From Gammaproteobacteria bacterium (GTDB taxonomy: Bacteria > Pseudomonadota > Gammaproteobacteria > Pseudomonadales > UBA5518), in contig JADKDK010000006.1 in the NCBI GenBank assembly GCA_016718385.1, forward strand, positions 1-64,000: a stretch of DNA of 64,000 bases, given 5' to 3'. Below, one piece after another: positions 17,150-26,004 of the stretch; position 1 is the first letter of the stretch; every line of letters begins with the position of its first letter. The translations under genes were made by a program, and so were the position numbers. The notes under the pieces are model-generated. The model was not told where the DNA came from. It did not search any database and worked only from the letters and a program-made list of their open reading frames with translations.

Positions 17150-17265
17150 TTATGCCGCAAGCCGTGCGACGTCGGCAGGGCGGGCCGAGTTGACACGTCT
17201 CGGTTAGCGCTCACTGGCAGCAGGCGGATAAATGAGGCCCCGGGGGGCTTGACGCAACACCATTA

Positions 17266-17279
17266 ACTTATGCGTAATA
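17266..17279. promoter_or_regulatory. Degenerate CTTA-N4-TAAG-type site
   Basis: ACTTATGCGTAATA matches ACTTA-N4-TAAGT at 8 of 10 positions and lies about 115 bases upstream of the amidohydrolase at 17394. It is weaker than the copies at 9295, 22200 and 48668. Confidence 0.35.
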
Positions 17280-17393
17280 TATGGTCTCCGGCCGCGCGGG
17301 TAGAATGCGCGCGGCCCGTCATCGACCACTACGAATAAATGGCGGCATGCACCCGCCCCGGCCCACGGGCAGTTCCCCGCCCTGGAGGAATTC

Positions 17394-18560
17394 ATGCGCA
17401 TCATCGACGTCGACAGCCACTTCCACGAGCCGGTCGACTGGTTCGAGAAGGCCAACCCGGCGCTCGCGGCCAAGCTGCCGCAGATGTCGGCCACGGAGCA
17501 GTTCCTCGACATCGTGGTCGGCGACCTGTTCAGTTCCATTCCCCCGGCGATGCGCCCGGACCCGCTCGCACTGGTGCCCGAATTCGTGCGCCAGAGCTAT
17601 GAGGATTTCCTGAAGGGCGGCGAGCCGCCGGCTACCGCGGTTGCGGCGGGCGCCTTCTCGCCGGCGGCGAACCAGCCCGCAGCGCGCGTGGAATGGATGG
17701 ATACGCGCGGCATCGACAAGCAGGTGATCCTGCCCTCGCTGGGCTATCACCCGTACCGGCACGCGGTGCGCAACGCTCCGGAACTCGCGCTGGACACACT
17801 GGACACCTACAACCGCTGGGCCGCCGAGCGCCTGCACGGCTACACCGAGCGCCTGATCCCGGCCACGGTGGTCGACCTCTCCGACGTCGACTGGAGCCTT
17901 CGGCAGCTTGCGCACATGCGCGCCGCCGGTTCGCGCGTGGCCTGGGTCAAGGCCGACCCGCACGATGGCAAGGCGCTGAACCACCCCGACTTCGAACGTT
18001 TCTGGTCGGCCTGCGAAGACCTCGAAATGACCGTGATGTTCCACGTCGGTGGCGCGCGCGCAGCGATGCATCCGGGCTGGGCAGTCAACGGCGGCAACAT
18101 CGAGGCCTTCTACCGCCTGGCCTCGATCGCGCGCCAGCTCGTGCCGCAGATGGCGCTGGGCGCAATGATCTTCGGCGGCGTGCTGGAACGCCACCCGAAG
18201 CTCGCGATCATCGTCTCCGAGCTCGGGATCGACTGGCTGCCGCATTTCCTCGAGACCATCGACATGGAAGCCGACAACGCGCGTCCGCGCCTGCTGACGA
18301 TGGCGCCGTACACGCTACCGCTCAAGCCCAGCGAATACATGCGCCGGCAGGTGATGGTCTCGGTGGTGCACCAGCAGGACGTGCTGCGCCCGACCATCGA
18401 GCGCGTGCCCGAGGGCATGATCGTGTTCTCGTCGGACTTCCCGCACGTCGAGGGCCACCAGGAAGCCGTCGCGCTGTACGACGCGCAGATCGCCGACCTG
18501 GGAGAGCGTGCCCGCGAGCAGTTCTTCGGCGCCTCGGCGGCGGCACTGATGCACATCTGA
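17394..18560 (+). CDS. Amidohydrolase-family metal-dependent hydrolase (PF04909)
   Basis: 388 residues. The metal-binding start I-D-V-D-S-H-F-H-E-P at residues 3-12, a mid-barrel H-V-G-G, S-E-L-G-I-D-W and the late F-S-S-D-F-P-H-V-E-G carrying the conserved Asp define a TIM-barrel amidohydrolase-2. Relatives in terpene, steroid and aromatic clusters act as C-C hydrolases, hydratases or decarboxylases. GGAGG sits right before the ATG. It is followed 32 bases later by the PhyH-like protein and then two SDRs, an apparent four-gene rightward operon. It keeps the standard late Asp, unlike the amidohydrolase at 12138. Confidence 0.83.
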   Translation: MRIIDVDSHFHEPVDWFEKANPALAAKLPQMSATEQFLDIVVGDLFSSIPPAMRPDPLALVPEFVRQSYEDFLKGGEPPATAVAAGAFSPAANQPAARVEWMDTRGIDKQVILPSLGYHPYRHAVRNAPELALDTLDTYNRWAAERLHGYTERLIPATVVDLSDVDWSLRQLAHMRAAGSRVAWVKADPHDGKALNHPDFERFWSACEDLEMTVMFHVGGARAAMHPGWAVNGGNIEAFYRLASIARQLVPQMALGAMIFGGVLERHPKLAIIVSELGIDWLPHFLETIDMEADNARPRLLTMAPYTLPLKPSEYMRRQVMVSVVHQQDVLRPTIERVPEGMIVFSSDFPHVEGHQEAVALYDAQIADLGERAREQFFGASAAALMHI

Positions 18561-18592
18561 CCATCGAATCACCGCATACCCAGGAGCAAGTC

Positions 18593-19651
18593 ATGGACAT
18601 CGAACGCGCCAGGATTTTCCGCCCGGTCGCCGAACCGCGCATCGTCGAGAACGCCTACACCGAGGACCAGCACCGCCGCCTGCTGGACGTGGTGCGCCGC
18701 CACGGCCCGTGGACGCTGATCCTCGCGCAACACTTCAAGTCCGCCGAGGAATTGATCGCGACCACGGCCGGCATGGTGCCCGAGGGCGTCACGCCGACGC
18801 TGGACATGTTCCTCAGCCCGGTGTTCCGGGGCTATTTCAGCTACGGCGGCGTGTGCATCCGGCCCGAGATCGAGGACTGTTTCTACAACACGAAATTCCT
18901 CGCCCTGGTGCGCGACTACTGGAAGGCCGAATACGCCGAACCCGAGGGCATGCTGTTCAACATCCAGGGGCCCTGCGGCGGCGCCGGCGCGCCGCACGTC
19001 GATGCCACGCGCTTTCGTGGCATGGGCCTCGACAACACCCCGATCTGGCTGATGAACACGATGGCCAAATCGGGCCTGTTCAAGCGCTGGCAGGCGCGCA
19101 AGGCCCAGGTAGTCACGTGGTACTACCGCGGCAGCGTGGGCGGCGGTTTCGTCTACTGGCCGGAGGGGCCACATGCGCAACCCCGGGTGCTCGAGGCCCC
19201 GATGTGGGGGCGCGCCGCGGTGGTCGAGAACGAGATGATGTTCCACACCGCGCAGACCAACGGCCCCGCCGCGATGCGCAAGCCCGCCGGGCTGGCGTTG
19301 AACTCCGTCATGGAAGCCGATCCAGAAGTGCCTGGCGCCTGGCGCATCAGCACCGACGGCACGGTGATCCAGCAGATCCCGGAACAGGAATTCCGTTTCC
19401 TCGTGCACTGGGGCGCCAACGTCTACATGGACCTCGAGGAACTGAAGGTCACGCGCGACCACACCGACGACCTCACGCACGAGATGGCCTTCGACATACT
19501 GATCAGCGACCTGCGCGCGCGCGGCGAGCAGTTCGAGGTGCCCACCGACCCGATGACCGACAAGTCCTTCATCGGGCTGCTCACCCGCGTCTACGATGTC
19601 GGCATACCGCTGCATTTCCCGCCGGAGCCCGGCGAAGCGCAGGCAGCCTGA
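18593..19651 (+). CDS. Putative Fe(II)/2-oxoglutarate-type oxygenase, PhyH-like (paralogue 1)
   Basis: 352 residues of a family I cannot name. P-H-V-D-A-T near residue 138 gives an H-x-D pair; 83 residues after that His comes M-M-F-H, and 11 residues further on an Arg (A-A-M-R-K). This is the facial-triad and 2-oxoglutarate-binding spacing of phytanoyl-CoA hydroxylases. The pattern W-Y-Y-x-G-x-x-G-G-G-F and the WGRA-VVENEMMF strand are conserved in the paralogue at 35991 and in the relic at 31979. AGGAG six bases upstream fixes the ATG at 18593. It could hydroxylate an alicyclic or acyl-CoA substrate; this is inference from residue spacing only. Confidence 0.6.
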   Translation: MDIERARIFRPVAEPRIVENAYTEDQHRRLLDVVRRHGPWTLILAQHFKSAEELIATTAGMVPEGVTPTLDMFLSPVFRGYFSYGGVCIRPEIEDCFYNTKFLALVRDYWKAEYAEPEGMLFNIQGPCGGAGAPHVDATRFRGMGLDNTPIWLMNTMAKSGLFKRWQARKAQVVTWYYRGSVGGGFVYWPEGPHAQPRVLEAPMWGRAAVVENEMMFHTAQTNGPAAMRKPAGLALNSVMEADPEVPGAWRISTDGTVIQQIPEQEFRFLVHWGANVYMDLEELKVTRDHTDDLTHEMAFDILISDLRARGEQFEVPTDPMTDKSFIGLLTRVYDVGIPLHFPPEPGEAQAA

Positions 19652-19770
19652 CGCAGACGATATGACCCGGATCCCGCTGGCCGCGAACCTTCCGGCAGGC
19701 GTCCTGAAGCGCGTGCCCGTTCGTGCGGAATTCACGATGCGCTGAACAACTGGACATAGGAGTCGCGGGA

Positions 19771-20565
19771 ATGAGCGAAGGAAGAATTGCCGGGCGTGCC
19801 GCGCTGGTCACCGGCGCGGGCGACGGCATCGGGCTGGCGATCGCGCGACGATTCGCTGCCGAGGGAGCGGCCGTGCTGATCGCCGAATTCGACGACGCGA
19901 AGGGCGAGGCGGCGGCCGCGGCGATCCGGGATGCGGGCGGGAAGGCGCTGTTCCGGCACTGCGACGTCACGTGCAAGGACGAGATCGAGGCCGCGGTCGC
20001 GGACTGCGTCGCCCGCTTCGGTGCGATCGATATACTCGTCAACAACGCCTACCGGGGCCCGGGCCTGGCGAGGATCGAGAACAAGTCCGACGAGGTGTTC
20101 GCCCAGGGACTGGCAATCAACCTCTGGGCAGGCAAGTGGTCGATGATGGCGGCGTTCCCGCACATGCGTCGAAAGCAATGGGGGCGAATCGCCAATATCT
20201 GCTCGCTGAACGGCGTCAACGCCCACATGGGCACAGCGGAGTACAACGTGGGCAAGGAGGCCCTGCGCACGCTGACACGCAGCGCTGCGCGCGAATGGGC
20301 ACCGTACGGCATCTGCGCCAACGTGCTCTGTCCCGGCGCAGCCACCTCGTCCTACAGGCAGTTCAGGGCCATGCAGCCGGAAATGGCCGATGCCATCGCC
20401 GCGGCGAACCCGATGCGCCGGATGGGCGACCCGGACCGCGACATCGCCGGCGTGGCGCTGTTCCTCGCCAGCGACGATGCCTGCTACCTGACCGGCAACA
20501 CGCTGTACGTCGATGGCGGCGGCCACATCAACGGGGTGGCGTGGGCTCCCGAGCTGCCGGAGTGA
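19771..20565 (+). CDS. SDR-family oxidoreductase
   Basis: 264 residues; TGAGDGIG at about 14-21, L-V-N-N-A-Y for NNAG, and catalytic S ... Y-N-V-G-K. The acidic residue after beta-2 (A-E-F-D-D) predicts NAD(H). The conserved ending is D-G-G-G-H-I-N-G-V-A-W. ATG 19771 is chosen over upstream in-frame codons because AGGAG lies eight bases before it. Its stop is five bases before the next SDR start, so the two are coupled. Confidence 0.85.
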   Translation: MSEGRIAGRAALVTGAGDGIGLAIARRFAAEGAAVLIAEFDDAKGEAAAAAIRDAGGKALFRHCDVTCKDEIEAAVADCVARFGAIDILVNNAYRGPGLARIENKSDEVFAQGLAINLWAGKWSMMAAFPHMRRKQWGRIANICSLNGVNAHMGTAEYNVGKEALRTLTRSAAREWAPYGICANVLCPGAATSSYRQFRAMQPEMADAIAAANPMRRMGDPDRDIAGVALFLASDDACYLTGNTLYVDGGGHINGVAWAPELPE

Positions 20566-20570
20566 ATGCG

Positions 20571-21368
20571 ATGAGCGACAAGCGCGTCGCGGTGGTGACG
20601 GGCGCCAGGCGAGGCATCGGCAAGGCGACTGCGCTGGCGATGGCGGCGGCCGGCTTCCGGGTCGCGGTCACGAGCAGCAATCCGGGTTTGCCGGTCGCCG
20701 GAGCGAAAGGGACAGCAGCCGGCCTGTCGTCAACGGTCGATGCGATAACGGCCGCCGGTGGCGAGGCACTGGCGTTGCCGATGGACCTGCTCGATCGCGC
20801 CAGCATCGGCCGCGTGGTCGATGCCGTGATCGCACAGTGGGGCCAGATCGACGTGCTCGTGAACAACGCAATCTACCAGGGCGACACGCTGCAGTGCACG
20901 GTGATGGACAGCGCCCCGGACATGCTGGAGCGCGTGTTCCTCGGACAGGTGGTGAACACCACCTACCTCACGCAGCGCGTCATCGGCGCGGCGCTCGGCC
21001 GGCACCCGCTCAGGGTGATCAACGTAGGCTCCGCGGGCGGCCGATTCGACGATGCACAAGCGCACCCGGTGGGGCAGGGCGGCACTTCTTTCGTCTATGC
21101 CGCCAGCAAAGCCGCGTTCCACAAACTGGCACCCATGCTGCACACGGAACTTGCGCACGCTGGCGTACACGCCTTCACGATGAATCCGGGCCTGGTGCAG
21201 ACCGAAGCGCTCACGCAATTCGTCGGCACCGTTCCGGGCGCAAACCCGGTGGAGATGCCCGCGCGCGTGATCACCTGGCTGGCTACCGCACCCGAGGCGC
21301 TGATCCTGTCGGGCACGTACCAGGACGCCGTCACCCTGTATGAGCGCCATTGCAGCGTCGGTGCCTGA
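20571..21368 (+). CDS. SDR-family oxidoreductase
   Basis: 265 residues; TGARRGIG at residues 10-17, V-N-N-A-I, catalytic S-A-G ... Y-A-A-S-K. A Ser-Ser-Asn after beta-2 and an inserted loop (about residues 37-53) suggest NADP(H) and an altered pocket. The usual C-terminal D-G-G is absent, and the end reads L-S-G-T-Y-Q-D-A-V-T-L. Last gene of the 17.4-21.4 kb rightward set, it converges on the racemase. Confidence 0.82.
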   Translation: MSDKRVAVVTGARRGIGKATALAMAAAGFRVAVTSSNPGLPVAGAKGTAAGLSSTVDAITAAGGEALALPMDLLDRASIGRVVDAVIAQWGQIDVLVNNAIYQGDTLQCTVMDSAPDMLERVFLGQVVNTTYLTQRVIGAALGRHPLRVINVGSAGGRFDDAQAHPVGQGGTSFVYAASKAAFHKLAPMLHTELAHAGVHAFTMNPGLVQTEALTQFVGTVPGANPVEMPARVITWLATAPEALILSGTYQDAVTLYERHCSVGA

Positions 21369-21375
21369 GGAGCGA

Positions 21376-22071
21376 TCACGCGCCGGCCAGGAAGGCGTCC
21401 ACGATCGGCACCTCGGTGCCGCTGATCCGGGTGTATCCCGCGAGCGGGAAAGCCGCGTAATTGCCGCAAGCGGCGACGATGACCTCGGCGCCATCCTCGA
21501 TCAGTCCGAGCGCCGCCTTCTCGAAGCGCGGGATCACCTGGTCGCGCAGGTATCCCGGGTCGGTGAACCAGCGGTCGGTCGCCTCGTAAAAGCCTGCGGA
21601 TCGCGCCGGCTTGACGCGCAACGCGCGTTCCTCGAGACCATAGCTGCGCAGGTTGCGCTCGATCAGCACGGTGGACGCATCATCGAATGTCACCACGCCA
21701 AAGCGCCCGCCCAGCATGCAGGCCACCAGCATGGCGCTCTCGGTCGCGCTGACGACGGGGATCCTGAGCAGATCGCGGGCCGCCTGCAGCCCGGGATCAT
21801 TGCCACACGAGATGAAGGCGACATCGCAACCCTCGCGCTCCGCCTCGCGCAAGCCTTCCAGCATGCCAACCACGTTGTAGGCCTCCATGGACGAACAACT
21901 GGTGTAGTAGCTCGACCTGTCATTGAAGCGCGTGCGAAGCTCGACGTCGGCGCCGAATACGCGGCGCATCAATTTGTCCTGGCCCTCGTAGATGGCCGCC
22001 GTCGTCGTGCCGAGCAGCTCATTCTTTTCCGGCGACGGCCAGATGCCCTGGATGTGAACCTTCAACCCCAT
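21376..22071 (-). CDS. Aspartate/glutamate (hydantoin) racemase family, C-terminally short
   Basis: 231 residues with both catalytic Cys motifs of the family, I-S-C-G-N-D-P-G near residue 88 and A-A-C-G-N-Y near 208. Members racemise amino acids or hydantoins, or act as maleate isomerase/arylmalonate decarboxylase-like enzymes on carbanion intermediates. It ends at D-A-F-L-A-G-A and lacks the final S-T-S-K helix that the relic at 15.0-15.3 kb retains. The stop lies seven bases from the convergent SDR stop, so the tail may have been lost at a recombination joint. Activity is uncertain. Confidence 0.75.
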   Translation of the reverse strand: MGLKVHIQGIWPSPEKNELLGTTTAAIYEGQDKLMRRVFGADVELRTRFNDRSSYYTSCSSMEAYNVVGMLEGLREAEREGCDVAFISCGNDPGLQAARDLLRIPVVSATESAMLVACMLGGRFGVVTFDDASTVLIERNLRSYGLEERALRVKPARSAGFYEATDRWFTDPGYLRDQVIPRFEKAALGLIEDGAEVIVAACGNYAAFPLAGYTRISGTEVPIVDAFLAGA

Positions 22072-22199
22072 GTTGCCGACTCCTTGCCCAACGTTGTACT
22101 CGATCGATCAGCCCGGCTGCCGCGGCAGGCCTGCGACGCAGCGAAAGCCCTGGACAACGCCTGATCCGCGTCAAGATCCGAGGCGAGACCATAGATTTT

Positions 22200-22213
22200 A
22201 CTTAGATGTAAGT
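22200..22213. promoter_or_regulatory. CTTA-N4-TAAG palindrome upstream of monooxygenase
   Basis: ACTTAGATGTAAGT, a perfect 5-bp inverted repeat around four bases, ends 50 bases before the monooxygenase start and matches the sites at 9295 and 48668. Confidence 0.5.
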
Positions 22214-22263
22214 TTTTATGTCATCATACGCGTTACAATGCGGGCAATCCACAGGAGAAGTAC

Positions 22264-24171
22264 ATGAGCTCCGGCACACTACCGATCACCGATAGGCAGG
22301 GACTCAGGCAGGCGCTCGCGGACGCCAACGTGCCCACCCTGCTGATGGTCTACGTGCAGTACACGCAGGACGCGGCATACCTCGAGCGCTTCGCGCCGTG
22401 CATCCGCTCGATGTTCTCGATCGAGCCGACCAATATTCCGGAGGAGCTGGCCACGGATCTGCGCGAACGCCTGTTCGAACTGCTCACGCGCGCGGATCCC
22501 CCGCTGGAAAGGCCGCTGTCGCGCGAATTCGTGCGCAGGATGATGAGCGTGAGCGTGGGCGAGGAAGTCGCCGCGGAGCAGGTACCGGTGCTCTATGACC
22601 AGATGGCATTCGAAAAGCCGGTGCCGCGCAGGGAACTGCCGAACCGCAAACAACCGTCCGCCGACTTCAAGGTGGCCGTGATCGGCGCCGGCATGGGCGG
22701 CATCGCCGCGGGCGTGAAGCTCGACGAAGCCGGCTACAACTTCACGATCATCGAAAAGAACGCCGATTTCGGCGGCACCTGGCTGGAGAACGTCTACCCC
22801 GGCGTGGCCGTCGACACCCCCAGCCATTTCTATTCCTACTCCTTCGAGCAGAATCCGGACTGGAGCAGCTACTACCCCAAGGGCGCGGAGATCGAGCAAT
22901 ACCTGCTGGGTGTCGCGAAGAAATACGGCCTGCGCGACAAGGTGCTCTTCAATAACCGCGTGCTCGGCTGCGCCTGGGATGAGGCGAAGCAGCTGTGGCG
23001 CATCACCACCAGTTCCGGCGGCAGGGAGCAGGTGCTGGAGTTCAATGCCATCATCAACGGCCACGGCGTGCTCAATCGCTGGTCGATGCCGGACATTCCG
23101 GGGCTGAAGGATTTCAGGGGTCCCGCGATGCATTCGGCAGGCTGGGATCCCGCCGTGGACCTGCGCGGCAAGCGCGTGGCGCTGATCGGCACTGGCGCCA
23201 GCGGCGCGCAGCTCGGCACCGCCACGGCACCACTGGCCGCGCACCTGACGGTATTCGAGCGCTCGAAGCACTGGGTGATGCACAACCCCGAGTTGCGGCA
23301 CGATGTGACCGAGGGTATTCGTTTCGCGTTGCGCGAGATCCCGCATTTCAAGGAATGGTTCCGCTTCCGTGTGTACTGGTTCTCCGGCGACGGTCTCTAC
23401 GGCAACGTGCTGGGAGACCCGGACTGGCCGCACAAGGATGTGTCCATCTCGGCGCAGAACCACGGCGCGCGCGAGTACGCGCTGGCCTACTTGCGCGAGC
23501 GCTTTGCCGACCGTCCCGACCTGCTCGAAAAGATGACGCCGGATTACCCGATCTTCGGCAAGCGCATCGTGCTCGACTCCGAAGGCGGCTGGCTGGACAC
23601 GCTGAAGCGCCCGAACGTGACACTGGAGACGCGCGGCATCGAGCACATCGAGGCCGATGCCATCGTGCTGAAGGACGGCACCCGCGTCGAAGTGGACGTG
23701 ATCGCGCTCGCAACCGGCTTCGAGGTATCGCCGGCGCTCGGGAAGCTGCACGTGCATGGACGCGGCGGCAAGGACCTCGCCGAGACGTGGGGAAAGGACG
23801 AGGCACGCTCCTACCTCGGGATCATGGTGCCGGAGTACCCCAACCTGTTCCTGACCCTGGGCCCGAACAGCGCGCCGAACCACGCTGCCGGCGTGAACAT
23901 GGTGATCGAAGCGCAACTGCAGTACATCATCGAAGCACTCGACATGCTCGTCGCCGCGGGCGCGCGCGCGATCGAGCCCACGGTCGCGGCCTACGAGGAC
24001 TGGAACAGGCGGGTCGAGGAGCAGATGAAGCACATGGTCTGGACGCATCCGCAGGCGAGGAGCTATTACCTCGCCAGCACCGGGCGCAACTGGGTATCGA
24101 GTCCGTTCCGTCTGGCCGATTACTGGGCCATGACGCGGGCGCCGGATCCGGCGGCGATGCGGCTCAGCTGA
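22264..24171 (+). CDS. Baeyer-Villiger-type flavin monooxygenase with N-terminal extension (HAPMO-like)
   Basis: 635 residues. After a 135-residue helical N-terminal extension come the FAD site G-A-G-M-G-G (about 141), G-G-T-W-L-E-N, the type I BVMO fingerprint F-R-G-P-A-M-H-S-A-G-W-D (about 283-294) and the NADPH site G-T-G-A-S-G. Length and extension resemble 4-hydroxyacetophenone monooxygenase. Such enzymes insert oxygen next to a ketone, here perhaps a ring ketone made by the nearby SDRs. GGAGAAG precedes the ATG. A paralogue lies at 37087. The stop overlaps the convergent VOC gene by eight bases. Confidence 0.88.
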   Translation: MSSGTLPITDRQGLRQALADANVPTLLMVYVQYTQDAAYLERFAPCIRSMFSIEPTNIPEELATDLRERLFELLTRADPPLERPLSREFVRRMMSVSVGEEVAAEQVPVLYDQMAFEKPVPRRELPNRKQPSADFKVAVIGAGMGGIAAGVKLDEAGYNFTIIEKNADFGGTWLENVYPGVAVDTPSHFYSYSFEQNPDWSSYYPKGAEIEQYLLGVAKKYGLRDKVLFNNRVLGCAWDEAKQLWRITTSSGGREQVLEFNAIINGHGVLNRWSMPDIPGLKDFRGPAMHSAGWDPAVDLRGKRVALIGTGASGAQLGTATAPLAAHLTVFERSKHWVMHNPELRHDVTEGIRFALREIPHFKEWFRFRVYWFSGDGLYGNVLGDPDWPHKDVSISAQNHGAREYALAYLRERFADRPDLLEKMTPDYPIFGKRIVLDSEGGWLDTLKRPNVTLETRGIEHIEADAIVLKDGTRVEVDVIALATGFEVSPALGKLHVHGRGGKDLAETWGKDEARSYLGIMVPEYPNLFLTLGPNSAPNHAAGVNMVIEAQLQYIIEALDMLVAAGARAIEPTVAAYEDWNRRVEEQMKHMVWTHPQARSYYLASTGRNWVSSPFRLADYWAMTRAPDPAAMRLS

Positions 24172-24673
24172 TCTGCGGCTCGACGTACCTCAGTCCGTCG
24201 ACCGTCTCGCCGGCGCGCATCCGGCGCTTGATCACCTCGAGCTCCTCGTGAAAGCCGGGTGCGTATTCGACGAACTCGAGCTGGAAGCCGAGTTGCTCGA
24301 CGGTGTCATACTGTACCTGCCTCATGCCGCGGTAGCCGTCACGCGATACCTCGCGCAATCCGCATTTCGCCGCGTGTTCCGCCGCCATCTCGAGGTTTTC
24401 GACACGAAACGAGATGTAGGACACTCCCGGCCCCCTGTCTCGCAGGATCCGTCCCACTTCGCTGTCATCGCTCGCCGGCTGGAAGAGATCCAGAAAGGGC
24501 TGACCGGCGTCTGCGCCGGCGAGTGTCATCGTCGCGTTGTAGAAGCCGTGCGGCTCCAGGGTGCTGATGGGCGTGGTATCGGTATCGAAAAGCTGATTCA
24601 TGATCCCCAGTAATTTCCTCAGATCACGGACGTTGAAGTGGATATGATCGATGCCGCTGGTCCTGATGGCCAT
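24164..24673 (-). CDS. VOC/glyoxalase-fold protein
   Basis: 169 residues, a single VOC unit: I-D-H-I-H-F-N-V-R-D-L at the N-terminus, then Y-I-S-F-R-V-E-N and F-Q-L-E-F-V-E-Y in the second half. His and Glu occupy typical metal-ligand positions. The stop overlaps the monooxygenase stop by eight bases in convergent orientation. It lies downstream of the luciferase-like monooxygenase on the same strand and may act on its product. Confidence 0.8.
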   Translation of the reverse strand: MAIRTSGIDHIHFNVRDLRKLLGIMNQLFDTDTTPISTLEPHGFYNATMTLAGADAGQPFLDLFQPASDDSEVGRILRDRGPGVSYISFRVENLEMAAEHAAKCGLREVSRDGYRGMRQVQYDTVEQLGFQLEFVEYAPGFHEELEVIKRRMRAGETVDGLRYVEPQIS

Positions 24674-24753
24674 TATCTTGCGTTCCTCTCGACGTCATTG
24701 TGTGGAATTGCTGGTAGCCGCCGGGCGCCACCGATACCCCTGGACAAACCGTT

Positions 24754-25770
24754 TTAACGCGTGCCGGTGACACCCCAGCGCGGCACCGTGCCACGCGGCA
24801 GGTGCGGATACACCTCGCGCTCGAACAGCCGGAGCATCTTCCACGCCCGCGCCGGATCGATCCCGCCAAACTGCGGCTGCAGGTAGAGTGAACTGTGGTC
24901 GCCGAGTTCCTTCGCCATGGCAACCGTCTGCTCCGGCGTCAGCACCTTGTAAACCCCGCTCTGGCGCACGGTCTCTGCGGTCACGCCTCCCGCATAGGCG
25001 CCGATGGGTTTGCCATAGGCCGCAGCGGTCCAGCGCGAATAGGAATCGAGCACGTGCAGGATATGAGGCGTCCGCCACTCCCAGTCACGATCCGGATTCT
25101 CGGATACCCACAGGAAGGTCGGTGCCTGGTTCGGGTATTCGCCGGGGTCGGGCTTGCCGAGCTTCAGACATTCATCCCGGTACGGCTGCCAGACCTCTGG
25201 CGGGTGGAGCGGCACGAGAAAGCCATCTGCGATGCGCGCGGCCGCACGCGCGACCTTGGGCGACGACCCGCCCAGCATGATGGGCACCGGCTTATCGGGC
25301 ACTGGCGAAATATGACAGGGCCGCTCCTCGTAGGTGAATGGCTCACCCGTCCACGCCTGCTTGAGCACTGTCGCCGTGCGGCAGGTGTGCTCAAAGCGAT
25401 CCTCGAGGCGTCGCCCGTACATCGCAAACTCGGAGGGCCGGTAACCGAAGCCCAGGCCCAGTTCCATGCGTCCGTCGCTGACGATCTGCGCCACCGCGAG
25501 ATCCTCGGCGAGCCGTATCGGGTCATAACACGATGCCAGCAGCACGGCGGTACGCAGGTGGACGCGCCGCGTACGTCCCGCCATCGCACTCGCAAGCACC
25601 AGCGGCGAGGGATTGTAGCCGTCCTCCGAGTGATGGTGCTCGCCAAATCCGAGCACGTCGAAGCCGATGTCATCGGCCCAGGCGCCGTGATCCAGCGCCG
25701 CGGCATAGACTTCGCGCCTCGGCGCACCGAAATCCGGAGTGCGCATGTCGAAAATCATGGTCAGTTCCAC
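24754..25770 (-). CDS. Luciferase-like (LLM) flavin-dependent monooxygenase
   Basis: 338 residues of the bacterial luciferase-like TIM barrel: G-F-G-E-H-H near residue 41, the R-L-A-E-D-L-A-V-A-Q-I-V-S-D-G-R-M-E-L-G-L-G signature split across strand 4, and G-G-S-S-P-K for phosphate binding. Members use reduced FMN or F420. GTG 25770 is favoured because GAGGT lies six bases upstream; ATG 25758 is the alternative. It is divergent from the TetR gene at 26005, with a TACAAC-type site in the shared 234-base promoter region. The nitroreductase at 26741 could supply reduced flavin, but that is speculative. Confidence 0.85.
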   Translation of the reverse strand: MELTMIFDMRTPDFGAPRREVYAAALDHGAWADDIGFDVLGFGEHHHSEDGYNPSPLVLASAMAGRTRRVHLRTAVLLASCYDPIRLAEDLAVAQIVSDGRMELGLGFGYRPSEFAMYGRRLEDRFEHTCRTATVLKQAWTGEPFTYEERPCHISPVPDKPVPIMLGGSSPKVARAAARIADGFLVPLHPPEVWQPYRDECLKLGKPDPGEYPNQAPTFLWVSENPDRDWEWRTPHILHVLDSYSRWTAAAYGKPIGAYAGGVTAETVRQSGVYKVLTPEQTVAMAKELGDHSSLYLQPQFGGIDPARAWKMLRLFEREVYPHLPRGTVPRWGVTGTR

Positions 25771-25914
25771 GTCATTACCTCGCGGCGCTTGCGTTGATGA
25801 CTGCGGTTGGTTGCGCGGCGCGGCGCGCAGACAGAACGGCTCTGGCCTGCAACAACCGGGTCGGACACGCCCGGATCGGGATGCGTCGTGCCGGCGGCTT
25901 TGACTCCACTTTAT

Positions 25915-25930
25915 TACAACGATAATTGCA
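25915..25930. promoter_or_regulatory. TACAAC-N4-GTTGTA-type site in front of TetR gene
   Basis: TACAACGATAATTGCA matches 10 of 12 half-site positions. It lies 74 bases before the TetR start and about 145 bases before the divergent LLM start, where an autoregulatory operator would sit. Confidence 0.45.
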
Positions 25931-26004
25931 TATATTGTAAACGCCTTGCTGCGCGACGATAGTAGACTTTCACTTCGTCATGTTCAGCGCGCAAGGATTA
26001 CACA

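Larger units (their letters stand above)
16990..17393. other. 404-base divergent control region
   Basis: No gene is seen. It separates the leftward SREFL pair from the rightward amidohydrolase operon and contains one TACAAC-type palindrome (17134-17149), nearer the SREFL side, and a degenerate CTTA-N4-TAAT site (17266-17279), nearer the amidohydrolase. The AT-rich stretch around 17260-17282 is the likeliest promoter for the rightward genes. Confidence 0.6.

Noticed and set aside
16212..17193. Plus-strand frames opposite SREFL paralogue 2
   Set aside because: No ribosome site, motif or codon bias; the minus-strand protein aligns with its paralogues.
22234..22249. TACAAT-GCGG-GCAATC as a further TACAAC-type operator
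   Set aside because: The right half fits poorly; the CTTA-N4-TAAG palindrome in the same gap is much better.
22279..24048. 589-codon open frame on the minus strand opposite the monooxygenase
   Set aside because: It has no ribosome site or family motif and mirrors the codon pattern of the plus-strand gene; long antisense frames are expected at this GC content.
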